From positions 1,213,281 through 1,277,280 of the forward strand of contig OZ038322.1 of NCBI GenBank assembly GCA_964035795.1: 64,000 bases of DNA. The letters run 5' to 3'. The stretch comes from Pterobdella sp. o SKG-2022 (lineage: Eukaryota; Annelida; Clitellata; Hirudinida; Piscicolidae). Positions 54,396-64,000 of this stretch are shown here, in pieces. A program made the position numbers and the translations under genes. Below the pieces are notes generated by a model. That model was not told the DNA's origin. It did no database searches and saw only the letters and a program-made list of their open reading frames with translations. Each line of letters begins with the position of its first letter. Positions within the stretch are counted from its first letter, which is position 1.

Positions 54396-55188
54396 TCAAA
54401 GATGCAAAATTTTCGAAAAAAATAAACAAAACCAAACCATTTTAGCTGAAGTTTTGAACACAGCATCAAGAGAATCCAAACCTCGTTGTGACGTCACAAC
54501 CCCCTTAACCAGATCGGACCCTCCATCTGCAAGGCACTTCACCGCCTCGGCTGCACTCTCGTCCCCGTCCTCAGCCAGCAGGCGGTTCAGATGGGCGATG
54601 TAGCAAGAGGCAAGTCGCAGAGTGTCCAGTTTGGAGAGCTTGGTGTCGGCAGGAACCCAAGGAAGGGAGGTTTTGAGGCGCTCAAAAGCCCTGCTAAGCA
54701 CTCGCATTCTAGCCCGCTCTCTCTCGTTTGCTGCATTCCTCTCTTGACACTGTCGATAGAGAAACATTCAAATTTTTGAACCTGACATTTTCATTTTATA
54801 TGATTTTTTTTTCAAAAATTATAATTCCAACAGAGCTACGTAAGAATTTACTCAGTTGCCGATAACAAACACAATCTGCTATCAATGAATTATGAAATTT
54901 TAACCGAACTTCCAATAAAAATTTGAATGAAAGTTCAAATCTAGCGTTATGTTATCAGACTTCTTATCAAGAAGCTCAAGTTGCACTCGCAAGCTTGCCA
55001 TTCTGAAGTCGCATGAGAAATTATTTGAAACTAAATTTAACACGTTAAAACTTGTGGCATTCAAATAAAATGAATTGAGTAGCAATGAGAAATGTAAGAG
55101 GTACCGGCTTAGAGGGATCTGAGAAGCTGGTATCTTCGGTGATTTCTGAATTTTCCAAGTCAACCTCCCTCTTTCTCTTCCTTCCCAT
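54396..55188 (-). CDS. TCF21: bHLH transcription factor, TCF21/musculin type
   Basis: Class II basic helix-loop-helix regulator binding E-boxes as a heterodimer in the nucleus; vertebrate TCF21 and musculin act in mesoderm and muscle. Exon 1 is 55188-55105 ([15 protein letters not shown]..., donor after SKP), exon 2 is 54749-54396 (stop). Both meet in phase 0. Basic region [15 protein letters not shown], helix 1 [13 protein letters not shown], loop [13 protein letters not shown], helix 2 [11 protein letters not shown]. After it [13 protein letters not shown] parallels the SDLKEVVT block of TCF21. About 145 codons, compact like the family. The N-terminal KRKR stretch fits a nuclear signal. Confidence 0.9.
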
Positions 55189-55864
55189 TTGTCTACCACA
55201 AAATACGAAAATTTTCAAATTTTTATCTGTAAAAGTGAACTGTTCTGAATTATATTCTCAACGTTGAAACATTTGGTACAATGCAATTAACTTTTTTTTT
55301 CATATTTCACAGTGATTATTTCGACTTGACACGAGTGTTTTGTAAACAGCTTGTAATTGCATCAATTAAGGAACAGCAGTCAACCAAATCATAGGATAAC
55401 ATCAACAAAATAGTTACTTTATAAATATCAAAGCATCGAGGGCTTCTATTGGATGATCTTCGTCCAATCATATTTAATCTTTCCAGCATAGCCAATAAAA
55501 TAACAGGAATGTGAAAAGCAATTAAGATGGGTATTAAGATGATACAAACAGAAAATGGTTGATTTGTTGTCAATAAATATATTATTTAATTATGAATAAC
55601 AAATTTAATAGGGGATTGTCAAAAAATTTTTCTAAGACATCACAAGCTAGCTGATTTTTAAAACAGTTCAGTTAACTACTTAATGAATTAAAGAATGTAA
55701 TATTTTATCGAATTTTTTTTCAGATGTTTAAAAAGATAAACTACTTTATAAATAAAATGAAGTCGAAAAACTATGAAGTCAATGTTAATTGATTAGTACC
55801 AAGTAATGTCTGCTGAAAATAATTATGAAATTGAATTTTTTACAATCAAATCAATTACGAGTAT

Positions 55865-55902
55865 GATTATAGTGGCATTAACTTCAGCAGTTTCTAGACC
55901 AC
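55865..55902 (+). repeat. TATAGTGGCAT hairpin module, copy 7
   Basis: GATTATAGTGGCATT, AACT, TCAGC, AGTT, TCTAGACCAC, preceded by AATCAAATCAATTACGAGTA as at 32990. Confidence 0.7.
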
Positions 55903-56649
55903 ATTCAGTTTATAAGGTATTTTTTATAACTCCGTTTGTTCAAACAAAAACATTAAGCGAATCGAAAACTCAGTACATTTACCAAAAATTGTGATCAACT
56001 TCTCATAATTTTTGTAAATTAACTCTTCCATATTATTCACTTGATAATGAGAAATTTTAGATATATTTTTTGTTTGAGAACTAAAATTGTCAATAAGTAC
56101 AACCTTATCATGACTCTCTGGGTTGTTGTACTCACCAAAAATTTTATTTTTTGTTGAATAATAAATGTATCGGCAATTTCCTCATTATAAAAAAAAAATA
56201 AATCGAAAAAACTTGAACAGAATGATGCATAAGATGTCTCTCAAATGTCCTGTTGTAAGATTTTCTTACAAAAAGCTTTTTAATTTCAGTTTTGTTTGTC
56301 TCCCAAATCAAATTTATTTCATTACAAAATCCCTGTGTTAATATATTCACAATTATGTATGTTTTTATTTATAGCTTATTGACTAAATGATATTTCATGT
56401 TGGCACACACAAGAAATATGGCATCAGGCCACACTTCTCGTGTCGATGGCCGTTATGACGTGTTCCATTGTTTCAATTAATTAATGACTCATGAAATTAT
56501 CGAAGTTAAAATAAAAAAGAAATTTTTTAGTTTTTATTCAAACAACCAAAGTAAAAAACGAAGACAATAAATGCGCGCTACAAAAATAAATCTTCAACTT
56601 AATACTCAAGTGCTTTTTGAGGTTGGAGTATTAAACACTAACTATAACA

Positions 56650-56812
56650 AAATGTAATAACCACAACAACATGCAACAACAACAACCACAAAAACATGCA
56701 ACCACAACAATATGCAACAAAAACCACAACAACATGAAGCCCCAACCCCAAAAACTACCACAGTGCATGCAACAACAACCACAACAACATGCAAAAACAG
56801 CAACAACCACAT
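56650..56812 (+). repeat. CAACAACATGCAA minisatellite
   Basis: Irregular tandem units of CAACAACAACATGCAA with AAC/CCA variants, about 160 bp. Confidence 0.75.
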
Positions 56813-57984
56813 GCAGATGAAAAGCACATGGATATTGGATACATCGTTAGCAATCATGATATTTCTAATTGAAGATGATCATTCCTCTTCAAAACCTCTG
56901 TTTACAATTTCCATTTATCACCAGAGATCTTTGTCTGAAGTAACAAGCATCTGAGAAAAGACAAATAGGTGAATAATTTTGACAATTACCCAGCAGCTCG
57001 TAACCATCTGATTCAGGTAAATATAGAGGATATTAACAAGACGTGAAAGAGGTTTTGAGACCAATATCAAGAGTAGCTTCAGAACTCTTTAATACTCTCT
57101 GAAAATATGACTAAATGAAAAAATGCATACTAAATGAAAAAAATTGATTGATAAAAAATTGAACGAAAGAAGATTTAGGAAAAACTTACTGTCAGTTATC
57201 GGAAAAGTATTTTTTAAAAGTCACGCTTTTCATCCAAATGGAACATCCTATAAAATGGTATTCTTCACTATTTATCAACTTCATTGGTTACCAGAAAGCA
57301 TTCGACAGCATGAGCAGATACAAACTTCCTTATTGTTGGTTCTTTTAAGGACAGATCAAAACATAAGAACCTTCCCAACATTTTCATATGGTGGCTTTAT
57401 TGAAAGATTGTACTTTGTTCTGTTTTGCCAACATTAAATATAAACTGCTTAGAAACTACAAGTAACAATGACAAATAGCACTGCATGGCTGAGTCTCAAC
57501 TTAGAAAGATTTCTTTAAGACAGGCCGTGGGGTGGATAGCTTATCCACTCAAAAACCACGTCAAACTTTTTACAAAATAAACACTTGCTTAGAACCATGG
57601 AAAAAAAAGAAAGATTAGACAGTTGGCGCTTAACGCACTAAAATCTTTAGTGGACTATTTATTTAGAAACAGACATCCAGAATTAGAAAGATTGCATCAG
57701 AACACAAGTTTAAACTTAGTCTTTTTGATTCCCGTTTTAGAGGCTAAAGGCAGAAAGACATTGGTTTTATCAACCTTTTCATTCGAGTATTACCTGCTTG
57801 AAAATATTATTCTGTTTTGCATGAAGATTTTTTTATCAAACAAAAAAATAAAAATATTTGAAAATTTTTGAAGCTTCTCATTTCATACCTTTGAAGACTC
57901 TTTTACTAACAAGGTACATATTAGATCGACTTTCAGCCACCCCAAATTGGGGTTTCGTTAGTTTAACAGATGTTTCATAGGACG

Positions 57985-58082
57985 CTACTCCTTGTGTGTA
58001 TAATTATCGGTTCGCGCAAGATTGAACCCGGTTACTTTAGATAATTAGTCTAACGCTCTACCAGCTGAGCTATGCAGGTCGA
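57985..58082 (-). mobile_element. tRNA-derived SINE, copy 7 (head only)
   Basis: Minus strand: AGCTCAGCTGGTAGAGCG, anticodon loop CTAATTA, B box GGGTTCAATCTTG. The body is mostly lost. Confidence 0.7.
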
Positions 58083-58924
58083 TTATATTGAATAATATTT
58101 CAAACGACAGAGGGCGTGAAGCAAATTTTAAATTTTACTTAAGGTAATAAAAATTGATAATTTTATAAGATACATACATCAAAAATTATTGAAAGGTATA
58201 ACACTGTCCTTACAACACCATTCTGGCTAAAAAACCCACCTTTTCGTGGAGAGCAAAAGAAAGGTCGAAAAGGTTCTCAACTATGTCAGCTTCAAAACAC
58301 ATAACAGCTTGAAAATTGATCTATTTATCGGTTATAAAGACTAGATTAACAAATGGAAAAAAAAAAACATTGCTCAACAGCTCATCAAAAATAAACTTTA
58401 ATTCTTGTTTTGTGCGCGCTTCAAGCAGAAGGTTGAAAAGGAAACTGGAAAAGACAATAACAACAATGGCTTCAGCAAGCCCGACTAGCTGGAACGCTCC
58501 TGGTGTGTCATTAAGTGCATCACAAATTGATCTGCCTGTCTTACCAAAGCAACGTGTTTAGAACAATGAAGAAAATTATATAAAACTTTAGGTTCATTTT
58601 TAAAAATTATTTTTCACAAAAATAGGTGCAATTCTATTTTGAATATTCTTTAAAGAAGAATATACGATGAAACTTTCATTATCAACTTTCAATTTCTTAA
58701 AAGCTTCTGCAGTGGGAATTAACTTTTAAAAACTTGAAAAGATTAAAAATGGAATATTGCGGGCGATAAATCATTGTAAACATCCAGCACAACAAGCGAA
58801 CATGCACGTGAGATGTAGTTGTTCGTCTTTGTGAAAGCAACATAAATAAACCCTATCCCACTTTCAATAATCTAGATGCCAAAAAATTTTATTTTTCATC
58901 CAAAAAAATGGCGCATTTCACATT

Positions 58925-59075
58925 CTAGGCCTTATAGCTCAGAGTAATAATTTAAAGTTACAGGGCTCGATCCCTCGTGGGCCGATAATTAGTACATGTT
59001 CCACGGTGTGTTTTCGCTACATTAAATTTATAACAAGCGTCTATAAGGAAAAGGGCTTTATAAATACCGCCTTAA
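58925..59075 (+). mobile_element. tRNA-derived SINE, copy 8
   Basis: Plus strand: GGCCTTATAGCTCAGAG, B box GGGCTCGATCCC, body GCTACATTAAATTTATAAC, 3' end GGGCTTTATAAATACCGCC. The anticodon arm is partly deleted. Confidence 0.75.
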
Positions 59076-62000
59076 ATTGTAATGGACTTTTGGGCCGATT
59101 TTTGTATGAAGTAAAAATGTATTTATATATTTAAGTTTGATGTATCTACTGCAAGCCTATATATTTGAAGAACGCATTATTAACAAAAATCTTAAGGCAA
59201 CGTACAAATTGTCTGAATCGTCTAAGCAATGTATATATTTCGTAACTTCCATGATTTGATATGTATTTGAAAGACATATGAAATGGTAAGAAATAAAAAG
59301 ATAGAAACGGATTTATTTTGAGTTTGTTTTTGAAACCATAAAATGATTTTGTGAAAATTTTGAAAAGCTTGTTCAATAAAAATGGCGGGGTTTTGTTTCT
59401 AAATGTTCAGACTCGGAATACAACAATTTATTTCAAACGCGTCAAATTGGGCTTCAAAAATTCAAATAATAAATTTTTTTTCAAACTTTAAATTAATTAT
59501 AATATTTCGAACTACACATTTTCATTGATTGTGTTTCTCTAACATATATGAATTTATGACAAGCCAAAACTCCACCCTATATATCGCTGATCTTTTGTCA
59601 TTAGTTTGACGGGAATTGTACCCTTTGCTTAAGAATAATGTAGATATTTCTTCCTTCTCGATGTAAGATTACAAGTATTCCAATTCCCAAAGTAAAACCG
59701 GTGTATGTATATTATCTAAAAATTTAAGGTAATATGTATATTGCCTAAGAGTTTAGGTAATATATATTAGCCAATCACACAATCTGCATGCATCATATAT
59801 GTGATGAAATTATTGAAATCAGAACTGAGTGAAACGTTCATATCATTTTAATGTTTGAAACTTGATTATTGACAAGACCCTTTAATGCGAGTGTTTAATG
59901 GCTTAACAACGTTTGGTACAGTGTATATGAAAACTAAGGGGTTTAACGTTTGGTATGTTGAGAGTTTAAGTAGATTTCAAAACTTATAATAATTTTTGAA
60001 TCGATCCATGTAGTTGAAAACAAGTTTTAAAAAACATCTGTTGAAAATCAAAGCAAGATCATTTGTTGCTTAAGCCCTTTAGAGTCTAATATACCTTCTT
60101 TTGAATTGTACTCCTATTAAAAAATCAACTCAAATTTTTGTGACTTCTCATATTTATCTTCATTAAATATTTATCATGCCATGTGTTTCCACTTATCACT
60201 GTTTTTTCGTTTTTGTTTAATGTTTTATATTTATTTTAATCTACTTTTAATCTACAATTATGGTTCCCATGGAAAAGAACCTTATGAAACCTATCAATCG
60301 CGCATCAAATAACTCATTATTATAGTTGACAACCTTATTCTCTTTGTGTACACTGAATAACCGACCAATATAAATATTTTTCAAGATTTCAACACACCTC
60401 CAATGGTGAATTAAACAAACACAAAGTCCAACAGCATCTAGTGAGCATTTCCATTAATTGAGATCCTTTTTAGAGGAAGGTGTGATGTTCGGAATGACGT
60501 GTGATTAGAGGCTGCTGAAGAAGAAAGCTCAAGTCTGCATCAATTGAGTTTGCGGAGTGAACTCATATCAACTGACTTGTATCTTGCCATAGGGTGAAAT
60601 TATCTTAGCGGAAATAATCGAACGATTTAATAGAGGTATGGTTGATATTGTGCAGACATATGGAGATACATACATGCACAATCAAAATCGCAGCAAGACA
60701 TTTGTTTAGCACTTTTTAAAAAATCTTCCGCAATCAGTTCCTAATTATCGAGAAATGTTTTGAAAGAATTTGTTTTACAAATTTTTATTTTTTTATTGAA
60801 TTATTAAAACAAAATTGTTTCTAAATTTTCATTTTGTTTCAATGCTGCATGAAGGCTTTCTTTTTTCAAGATTGCGAATCAACATTTCCAAGCAAAAAAA
60901 CCGAACATTTTCAAATATTTATCACCTTTTTGACAAATTAAAATTTTCTAAAAGATCATTGGGCGTTAAAGCTCGTACAATGTGAAGGCACACCCAAGCA
61001 CACATGAGTCTTTGTTACTTTTGAGGAGATCACCTTGGTAGCTGGTGTGGTGGCAACATACGAACAAAAGAAATTCCACTCGAAAAATTTATTGACGTTT
61101 TGAGGAAGGGATTGTTGCGATTCAAAAAGAGCTTGAATGCCCGTCTGTATGCATGACTCGATGATCTCAAGCGATGAAATATATAAAGAAAATTTTTTTA
61201 TATAAAGAATATATAAAGAAAAGTTTTTGAAAATAAAATTTTCTGAGACGTTAATAAGAAAAGAATTTTTTTTTGAAAATTCTAATTTTTATAGTTTTTC
61301 CACACCTCAAATAATTCTGGTATTTAGAATGCAGAGGTGTTAGCAGAAGCATTTGTTTTGCAATAGCTCTAATCGCCTGCCAATTATTGAGGCAAAATTA
61401 ACCTGCGCTATATTTATGTAGAATCTTCATCAATAAGCATGAGAAAAAACTATTTCCGCAATGTTGAAAAAAGAATAATTGGTTTTTAACACGAAATACG
61501 CTTAAATATACTTTTAAAGAAGTTAGAATTCAAACGTTTGATGATTTGTGTTTCAAAAAGTTTGTAACCGTCTTGAATTTTCAACTTGGGTTTCAACATT
61601 AATTGGTGCACACCTCTCATAACTTGAACTATTTGAGTCCAGCATCGATACACGTTCGATCGCTGTGTCGCAAGATCGATGTCTCCTTTTGTCTCCTCAC
61701 TGGTTAGTCAAACTTCTCTTTATTACAATTCTTTAATCAAAATCTTGCAGCGCGCGCCGTGTGTGTGTGTTTGTGTGTGTGTGTGTGCGTTTTTTTTTGT
61801 ATAGATTATCTTGCTGTTACAGAGAATATCATTTCACTTGATGTTACATGCTGAATGACTCGAAGCAAATTTTAAAATAATGACGTCACAACATGAGCGC
61901 AGTCAAGCGGGGTTTTTGGGTAGTTATATTGGGGCTTATAATTAAAAATGTGATCTCAAATGAGCATAATATATAATAAAAGAATAATTCCAAAACGTTT

Positions 62001-62318
62001 TTTGTTTTTATTCAGTAATAAGAAGGCAACAGACGATTATGATGTCTTTTGAAAGTTTCACAGTGAAATGTAATGAAAATTTTGTGGACGAGAGTTGCAA
62101 GTTATTTTACCCTCGGTTTCTTATATACAAAACTTACAACCTTCAACGAACAGCACAAAAGATGATGCAATCTCTTAATCATCGCTCATCTGACACGTGC
62201 CTTTATGATGTCAAAAATGATAGCATGCCTATCTTCTTATGTAACTGATATATTTTTAACTCATTAAAAAATCTCTAAATCAGCTCAAACTTTCCAATGT
62301 GGTTTTGGAAAATGATTT
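59076..62318. other. Gene-poor stretch before the Kv gene
   Basis: AT-rich, no supported gene. A CG/GT-rich run (CGCGCGCCGTGTGTGTG and further GT) lies at 61750-61788 and a perfect CRE-type octamer TGACGTCA at 61881-61888. Confidence 0.45.
61750..61788 (+). repeat. CG/GT alternating purine-pyrimidine tract
   Basis: GCGCGCCGTGTGTGTGTG followed by TTGTGTGTGTGTGTGTGCG, a near-perfect alternating run. Confidence 0.85.
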
Positions 62319-62324
62319 TTTATT
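62319..62324 (-). terminator. Polyadenylation signal next to the Kv stop codon
   Basis: AATAAA on the minus strand begins two bases after the TGA stop at 62329-62327, implying a very short 3' UTR if used. Confidence 0.45.
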
Positions 62325-62326
62325 GA

Positions 62327-63048
62327 TCACAAGTACTTGTGTCGGCCAGTTTTGTGTGCATAAAAGCGGTTGAAGTGGCCAGTGAGAATGGGAACAGGCA
62401 TGGCGAGGGCTAGCACTCCAGAAATGGCACAAGCAGCTCCAATGAACTTGCCCAACAAGCCAACAGGGAAGCGATCCCCGTACCCCACTGTTGTCATGGT
62501 GATGATGGCCCACCAGAAGGCGTCAGGAATACTGTGGATGTTGGCGTTTTTGACATCCAACTCTGCGTAGTAGACTGCACTGGAGTAGACCAGCATGCAG
62601 ACCAGCAACACCATCAGAAACAGCCCCAACTCTTCAGTGCTGGCTTTCACCGTGAGGACTAACACCTGCGTGGTTTGAGCACTGTTGTAAGTCTGAGGCT
62701 TGAGGCTAAAAGCATAATATATGCGATAATTGATTTTTAATGTAACTTATTTAAAAATGTAGAATTACAAACATATATATTTGAATTTTTAAATCAACAA
62801 AATAACCACACAAAACCGTCAAAACTCATGAAGGTTAAACCATGAAGCACAAAACAACATGGTTTGCATCTCTACAGTCTCACCTGGAGCCCAGTGGAAT
62901 GTTTGGTGAGTTTGAAGATGCGCACGAGTCTGACAACTCTCAAGAAAGCCAAAGAAGCACTGGACTTGGCGGTGGAACAGCTCATGGTGGAAAGAACGTT
63001 GAAGAGGGTGATGTAGTAAGGGACTACTGCTGTTATGTCGATGAGGTT
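62327..63048 (-). CDS. Voltage-gated K+ channel (Kv, Shaker-related), S3-S6 exons, 5'-partial
   Basis: Tetrameric plasma-membrane K+ channel subunit. Two minus-strand exons meet in phase 0: 63048-62884 (S3-S4) and 62665-62327 (S4-S5 linker to C-terminus). S3 is LIDITAVVPYYITLF; S4 is FLRVVRLVRIFKLTKHS; the linker continues STGLQ / VLVLTVKASTEELG. Pore: IPDAFWWAIITMTTVGYGD with an intact TVGYGD filter; S6 has the PVP hinge (ALAMPVPIL). The protein ends about 20 residues after S6 with AHKTGRHKYL, far shorter than usual Kv tails. S4 has charges R,R,R,K,K, one x-x-R repeat fewer than Shaker or Kv2. T1 domain and S1-S2 exons lie beyond 63048; the next exon was not identified by 64000. Confidence 0.95.
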
Positions 63049-64000
63049 CTGGAAAGCGAAAAAAAACATTGGCTTGGAGGGGCAAGATACGAACCGGATA
63101 AGAACCTGGATGTTTTAAATTTTCAAGAGTTATCAAGGGTTTTGTTTTTGAATCAGGTTTATACTGTGTGTTTGGAGGAGTTGGGTGTGTAAAAAACATT
63201 GTTGTTGAAATGAAAAAATATTTTAAGCAGAAAATGGGAACTTATGACGAAAAAAAAATTTCGTTCACTTAGGTCGATATTAAGCCTTTAAAATTAATGA
63301 GTATGAGACACTCAAGTTTAATTTAAAAATTATATCTCGTGTTATCGATAAAAAAATATAATTGGTTGGCACGCTGTACGTCAGAAAAAATTAAATAGAT
63401 AATAATAAAACAAATTGATTTTTGTTTAATATAGATATCTTGAAAAATATTTTCGATTTTGACCCTAAATGAACGTTTTATGAAATATATAAGGTCTTTT
63501 AGAGGAAAGAATTTATATACAAACATCTGTTGAATCAAAAATACTCTGAAACTATTTCTGTAAGAATACTGTATCTGCAACAAAAACCTGGAAAAAACTC
63601 AAATAATTATCGCAAGCCTTCCGAGCGGGATTTCTATCTTTTCGAGTGCTGTTTAAACAAATTTATCTTTTGATTTCTTTTTCCGCAGTAATTTCGCCCA
63701 TAAATTGATCACAATTTCTAACGAAATCCTTCCGAACTTATTTTAATGCCTCTTTATTGGCAGTCTCACGGATCTGGGGCAACAACTTTCCGATGTTGCA
63801 TTAAAGCATCCCTTCAGAATATTTAAGCTGCCACAAATGAAAATGGGAAACAGGATTTAAAAATTAACCCGATATATGTTTGTTTTTTAAAAGCTCAATT
63901 AGGACTTTGGTGTGTGCTAAATGAGACTTTATTAAAAATGGAACATGAAAAACATATGAAAGTTGAATCTGTGAAGAATGTTATGAACAAGTACGAGATG
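63049..64000. other. Intron or 5' region of the Kv gene
   Basis: About 950 bp upstream of the S3-S4 exon on the minus strand. No exon with T1 or S1-S2 similarity could be read here. Confidence 0.45.

Larger units (their letters stand above)
55189..57984. other. Gene-poor stretch upstream of the bHLH gene
   Basis: Contains a hairpin module (55865-55902) and a CAACAACATGCAA-type repeat (56650-56812). Short open frames at 57144-57437 and 57623-57871 have no recognised similarity. Regulatory DNA for the bHLH gene may be here, but nothing shows it directly. Confidence 0.4.

Noticed and set aside
54489..54496. TGACGTCA octamer as a CRE regulatory site
   Set aside because: It lies in the bHLH coding exon (VVTSQRG); the copy at 61881 has no nearby promoter, so neither is called as functional.
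56642..56954. Open frames over the CAACAACATGCAA repeat
   Set aside because: Low-complexity translation of a minisatellite.
62842..63192. 116-codon plus-strand open frame
   Set aside because: Overlaps the Kv S3-S4 exon on the other strand, which has unmistakable channel sequence and splice sites.

Overview
The window is nuclear DNA from an AT-rich animal genome. Genes are split by many GT-AG introns, several of them only 50-140 bp, and the intergenic DNA is full of decayed retrotransposons, a hAT transposon and tRNA-derived SINEs. The gene set (Shaker-type K+ channel, SHB-like SH2 adaptor, ACF1/BAZ1A, PLAC-type ADAM protease, TCF21-like bHLH) is that of a bilaterian. A lophotrochozoan such as an annelid or leech fits best, but that is inference; no marker here fixes the species.

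Left part (1-24.5 kb), gene-dense: MPI (+, 5' end outside the window), an SHB/SHF-type SH2 adaptor (-), USP12/46 deubiquitinase (+) and BAZ1A/ACF1 chromatin remodeller (+, 27 exons, about 1554 codons). The adaptor and USP46 are head to head. Splice phases are coherent at nearly every junction, so these look like working genes.

Middle (24.5-48 kb), repeat-dominated: a CR1/L2-like reverse-transcriptase fragment bracketed by inverted 38-bp hairpin modules, a decayed 2.57-kb hAT element with both ends, a broken LINE interrupted by a 1.55-kb insertion with a 9-bp target duplication, LINE 5' and 3' pieces, and a nearly full-length LINE at 42.8-45.4 kb. One unfamiliar acidic, low-complexity multi-exon gene (38.3-40.96 kb, +) lies inside it; its splice phases are sound but its reading frame is broken several times.

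Right part (48-64 kb), sparse: a secreted MIG-17-like ADAM metalloprotease (-), a small TCF21/musculin-like bHLH gene (-), a long gene-poor stretch, and the S3-S6 exons of a Kv channel (-) whose S4 voltage sensor is one Arg-x-x repeat short.

The named genes do not form one pathway. The best leads for something undescribed are two families of short, structured, dispersed repeats (a TATAGTGGCAT hairpin module and a nested ACTGCTGT/CCCAG double hairpin), the shortened Kv S4, the five-fold YxxPWD array in the SH2 adaptor, and the unidentified 38-41 kb gene.
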